From NCBI GenBank assembly GCA_046350355.1, contig JAXMAN010000001.1:930001-994000 (forward strand): a stretch of 64,000 nucleotides of DNA, read 5' to 3'. Source of the stretch: UBA966 sp046350355. Lineage in GTDB: Bacteria > Planctomycetota > Phycisphaerae > Phycisphaerales > SM1A02. The notes under the pieces were generated by a model. It ran no database searches, had not been told where the DNA came from, and saw only the letters and a program-made list of their open reading frames with translations. Below, piece by piece: positions 61,226 through 64,000 of the stretch. Every line of letters starts with the position of its first letter. The first letter of the stretch is position 1. Position numbers and translations under genes: made by a program.

Positions 61226-62026
61226 ATGCCTGTCCCCGCGCACCTTCCGGCGCCGGGCCGGACCGCCCTGGTGGCGCTCCTGGCCGGCCTCTCCTGCACG
61301 CTGATCCCGGGCTGTCCCTCCAACGACCAGCCCGCCGCCTCGCCGCGCGCCTCCGTGAACGGCACGCGCAGCCAGGGCCTCGCGAAGCTGCCGCTGCAGG
61401 TCGAGGGCGGCAAGGTCGACCTCGGCGAGATCCTTCCCTGCTCCGAGGAGCTGCAGCAGGTCGTCAAGCTGCGCAACGTCTCCGACAAGCCGGTCGAGGT
61501 CGTCGCCTACATCTCCAACTGCAGCTGCGTCGGCGCGACGCTCCACGGCAGCAAGACCATCGAGCCGGGCGGCGTGCGCGACCTGGGCCTGACCGTCTAT
61601 CCGACGGGCTCGGGCAACCGCTCGGTCTGCGTCGAGTTCGTGACCAAGGGCGCGCAGGCCGGCTCGGTGCGCGTGGACTACCGCATCCGCGAGGCGGTCT
61701 GTCCCGTGCCGCGCATCGTCGACTACTCGCGCTCCGCGCACCCCGAGGCGATCGAGTTCGAGCTCGCCGCGGCGGACGGCTCGAAGGACTTCAAGGTGCT
61801 CGCGCTCGATCCGCCGGTGGGCGAGATCGTGACCGCCAGCGGTCCGCGCGCGCGCGTGCGCTTCAACCCGGCGGAGATCGAGGCGTACGCCGCGACCGAT
61901 GCCGGCCGCGCGCACCACGGCATGCTCTTCTCCGCCGACGGCACGCTGCAGGCGGCGACGATCTCCGCGCTCACGGACGATCCGCTCTGCCCCCAGGTCG
62001 AGCTCAGCGTCAGCTTCGCGCCTTGA
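61226..62026 (+). CDS. DUF1573 lipoprotein
   Basis: A 266-residue exported protein. The N-terminal hydrophobic stretch ends LIPGC, a plausible lipobox. A DUF1573 Ig-like domain follows (VDLGEILPCSEELQQVVKLR, then NCSCVGATLHGSKTIEPGG); the CSC with conserved spacing is the family hallmark. A second beta domain (about 150-266) may be a degenerate repeat. Such proteins are very numerous in planctomycetes and related phyla and have no assigned function. Its end overlaps the DedA gene by 17 bp. Confidence 0.82.
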   Translation: MPVPAHLPAPGRTALVALLAGLSCTLIPGCPSNDQPAASPRASVNGTRSQGLAKLPLQVEGGKVDLGEILPCSEELQQVVKLRNVSDKPVEVVAYISNCSCVGATLHGSKTIEPGGVRDLGLTVYPTGSGNRSVCVEFVTKGAQAGSVRVDYRIREAVCPVPRIVDYSRSAHPEAIEFELAAADGSKDFKVLALDPPVGEIVTASGPRARVRFNPAEIEAYAATDAGRAHHGMLFSADGTLQAATISALTDDPLCPQVELSVSFAP

Positions 62027-62993
62027 CCTTCGCGGCCGCGGCGGCGGCGAGCGCGGCGGCGTCGGCCGCGCGCTGCAGCACCACCCGGCGCGTGAATGCG
62101 GCCAGCCAGCGCATCGGCGCGCGCGGCGGCCGCTTGGCGCTGCGGCGGCGCTGGATCAGCATGTGCGCGACGAACATCAGCCCCACGACGGCCAGCGTCG
62201 CCGCGATGTAGAGCATCCAGCGGTGCGCGTCGCTCTCGAACTGGCTGCCGATGTGGGCGACGCCCACGCCGATGGCCATCTGCAGCGGCGCGGTCACCAG
62301 GACGCCCAGCGCCTCGACCAGCATGATCTTCCACCAGGCGAGCTGCATCACGCCGGACATCGTGACCATCGGGGTGCGCGCGCCGGGAATGAAGCGGGCG
62401 ATGAGCAGCGCCCACGCGCCGCGGCGGTCCATCTCGTACTTGACCTCGAGCAGCGTGCGCGGGCCGATGAGGCGCCGGAAGCGGCGCCAGCCCAGCAGCT
62501 TGCCCCCGAAGTGCCGGCAGATCCAGATCCAGCCCGCGTCGCCGATGACGATGCCCAGCCAGGCGGCGAGCGACGCTTCGACGAACCAGTTCCAGTGGCC
62601 GGTCGCCTTGTACTGCTCGTAGGCGACGATGCCCGCGGGGACGAGGATGAAGTCCTCGGAGAGGTGCAGGCCGATCCCCGAGATGACGAAGGCGACGAAG
62701 ATCGCGAGGGGGCCGTGGTCGACGAGCTGCCGGCCCAGGCGCCGCAGCGTGCCTTCCTCGGCGGGCGGGGCGGCGGGGGCGGCAGCGGCGGCCTCCTGCG
62801 CGGCGTCGCCGGTCGCGGGGGGCGGCGTCTGCACTGCGGGGGCGGCGGCCGCGGCGGGCGCGCTCGCGGGCGCCACCTGCATCGCCGCGGTGGGCGCGGG
62901 CACGGTCGCGGCCACGGTCGCGGCGCCGCTGGGCAGCGACGCCGCCACCGCGCAGGCCAGGACCAGGGCGAACAGCAGGGCGCGCGGCGACAT
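62010..62993 (-). CDS. DedA-family membrane protein
   Basis: A 327-residue protein of the DedA (SNARE-associated/VTT) family; members flip or transport lipids such as undecaprenyl phosphate. A signal-like N-terminus and about 70 Ala/Pro-rich residues precede the core. The core has FVISGIGLHLSEDFILVPAG with the acidic pair, GDAGWIWICRHFGG, and ARFIPGARTPMVTMSGVMQL with the conserved RxxPGxR. TATACT lies 11 bases before the ATG. Confidence 0.87.
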   Translation of the reverse strand: MSPRALLFALVLACAVAASLPSGAATVAATVPAPTAAMQVAPASAPAAAAAPAVQTPPPATGDAAQEAAAAAPAAPPAEEGTLRRLGRQLVDHGPLAIFVAFVISGIGLHLSEDFILVPAGIVAYEQYKATGHWNWFVEASLAAWLGIVIGDAGWIWICRHFGGKLLGWRRFRRLIGPRTLLEVKYEMDRRGAWALLIARFIPGARTPMVTMSGVMQLAWWKIMLVEALGVLVTAPLQMAIGVGVAHIGSQFESDAHRWMLYIAATLAVVGLMFVAHMLIQRRRSAKRPPRAPMRWLAAFTRRVVLQRAADAAALAAAAAAKVKARS

Positions 62994-63034
62994 CGGGGCC
63001 CCGGAGTATAGGCCGCGGTCCCGGCGTGAAAACG

Positions 63035-63066
63035 CGCGCGGCCCGCTCGTGGGAGCGGGCCGCGCG
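63035..63066 (-). terminator. Terminator of the membrane pyrophosphatase gene
   Basis: A 14-bp perfect stem (CGCGCGGCCCGCTC) with a 4-base loop, followed on the minus strand by CGTTTTC. It lies 32 bp beyond the stop codon. Confidence 0.7.
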
Positions 63067-63097
63067 GAGTTTCAGGGTTGGAGCCCGGCGGGGAGCG

Positions 63098-64000
<903 letters not shown>

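Overview
The window is very GC-rich and densely coded. It most resembles a chromosomal segment of a planctomycete, probably of the class Phycisphaerae. The grounds are four secreted proteins ending in planctomycete-style dockerin tails (GADLG..LG.WG repeats close to the stop codon), a PEP-CTERM-like surface protein, a Tat-exported Gfo/Idh/MocA oxidoreductase, a DUF1573 lipoprotein and a Sec-type (clade II) nitrous oxide reductase operon. The taxonomic call is an inference from gene content; no rRNA gene is present.

Layout. 1-2.1 kb: CoA-transferase subunit A (cut by the window edge) translationally coupled to a KamA-family radical SAM enzyme. 2.4-5.7 kb: a zinc-ribbon membrane protein, then a coupled MazG pyrophosphohydrolase and PD-(D/E)XK-DUF2075 helicase pair that looks like a defence module. 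5.7-7.1 kb: a TauE/SafE exporter and a DinB-like protein. 7.2-14.4 kb: a heavy-metal RND efflux operon (CzcC/CzcB/CzcA-like) flanked on both sides by His-rich exported proteins. 14.4-22.6 kb: a Gfo/Idh/MocA oxidoreductase, three dockerin-tailed secreted proteins (two with an unusual Cys-rich repeat), a GYF-RDD membrane protein and a STAS protein. 22.7-31.9 kb: an Rrf2 regulator, a complete 1308-bp IS3-family element and a seven-gene nos operon (cytochrome c, nosZ, membrane protein, nosD, nosF, nosY, nosL). 32-40.2 kb: a fourth dockerin protein, tRNA-Pro(CGG), a TPR-redoxin protein, a second TauE/SafE exporter, an acyl-CoA desaturase, an arsR-SRPBCC-DUF899 operon, and a cobalamin-riboswitch-like leader in front of a PEP-CTERM-like protein. 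40.2-48.7 kb: a complete kdp operon (small peptide, kdpF, A, B, C, D, E). 48.8-51.2 kb: a divergent Nramp transporter and MntR-like regulator with a dyad between them. 51-62 kb: sulfotransferase, cyclophilin, LplT-like MFS protein, carbonic anhydrase, CLC antiporter, isocitrate dehydrogenase, an unknown secreted protein, an MFS transporter, a DUF1573 lipoprotein and a DedA protein. 63-64 kb: membrane pyrophosphatase, cut by the right edge.

Regulation can be read directly in several places. The IS3 element sits exactly against the -35 box of the nos promoter and separates the Rrf2 gene from the operon it probably controls; a dyad overlaps the expected nos transcription start. The arsR promoter carries a dyad between its -35 and -10 boxes, and its apparent ATG lies inside the -10. 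Many genes have a TANNNT-like hexamer only 6-7 bases before the start codon and no Shine-Dalgarno, which suggests widespread leaderless transcripts. Genes inside operons overlap by ATGA, GTGA or TGATG and are probably translationally coupled.
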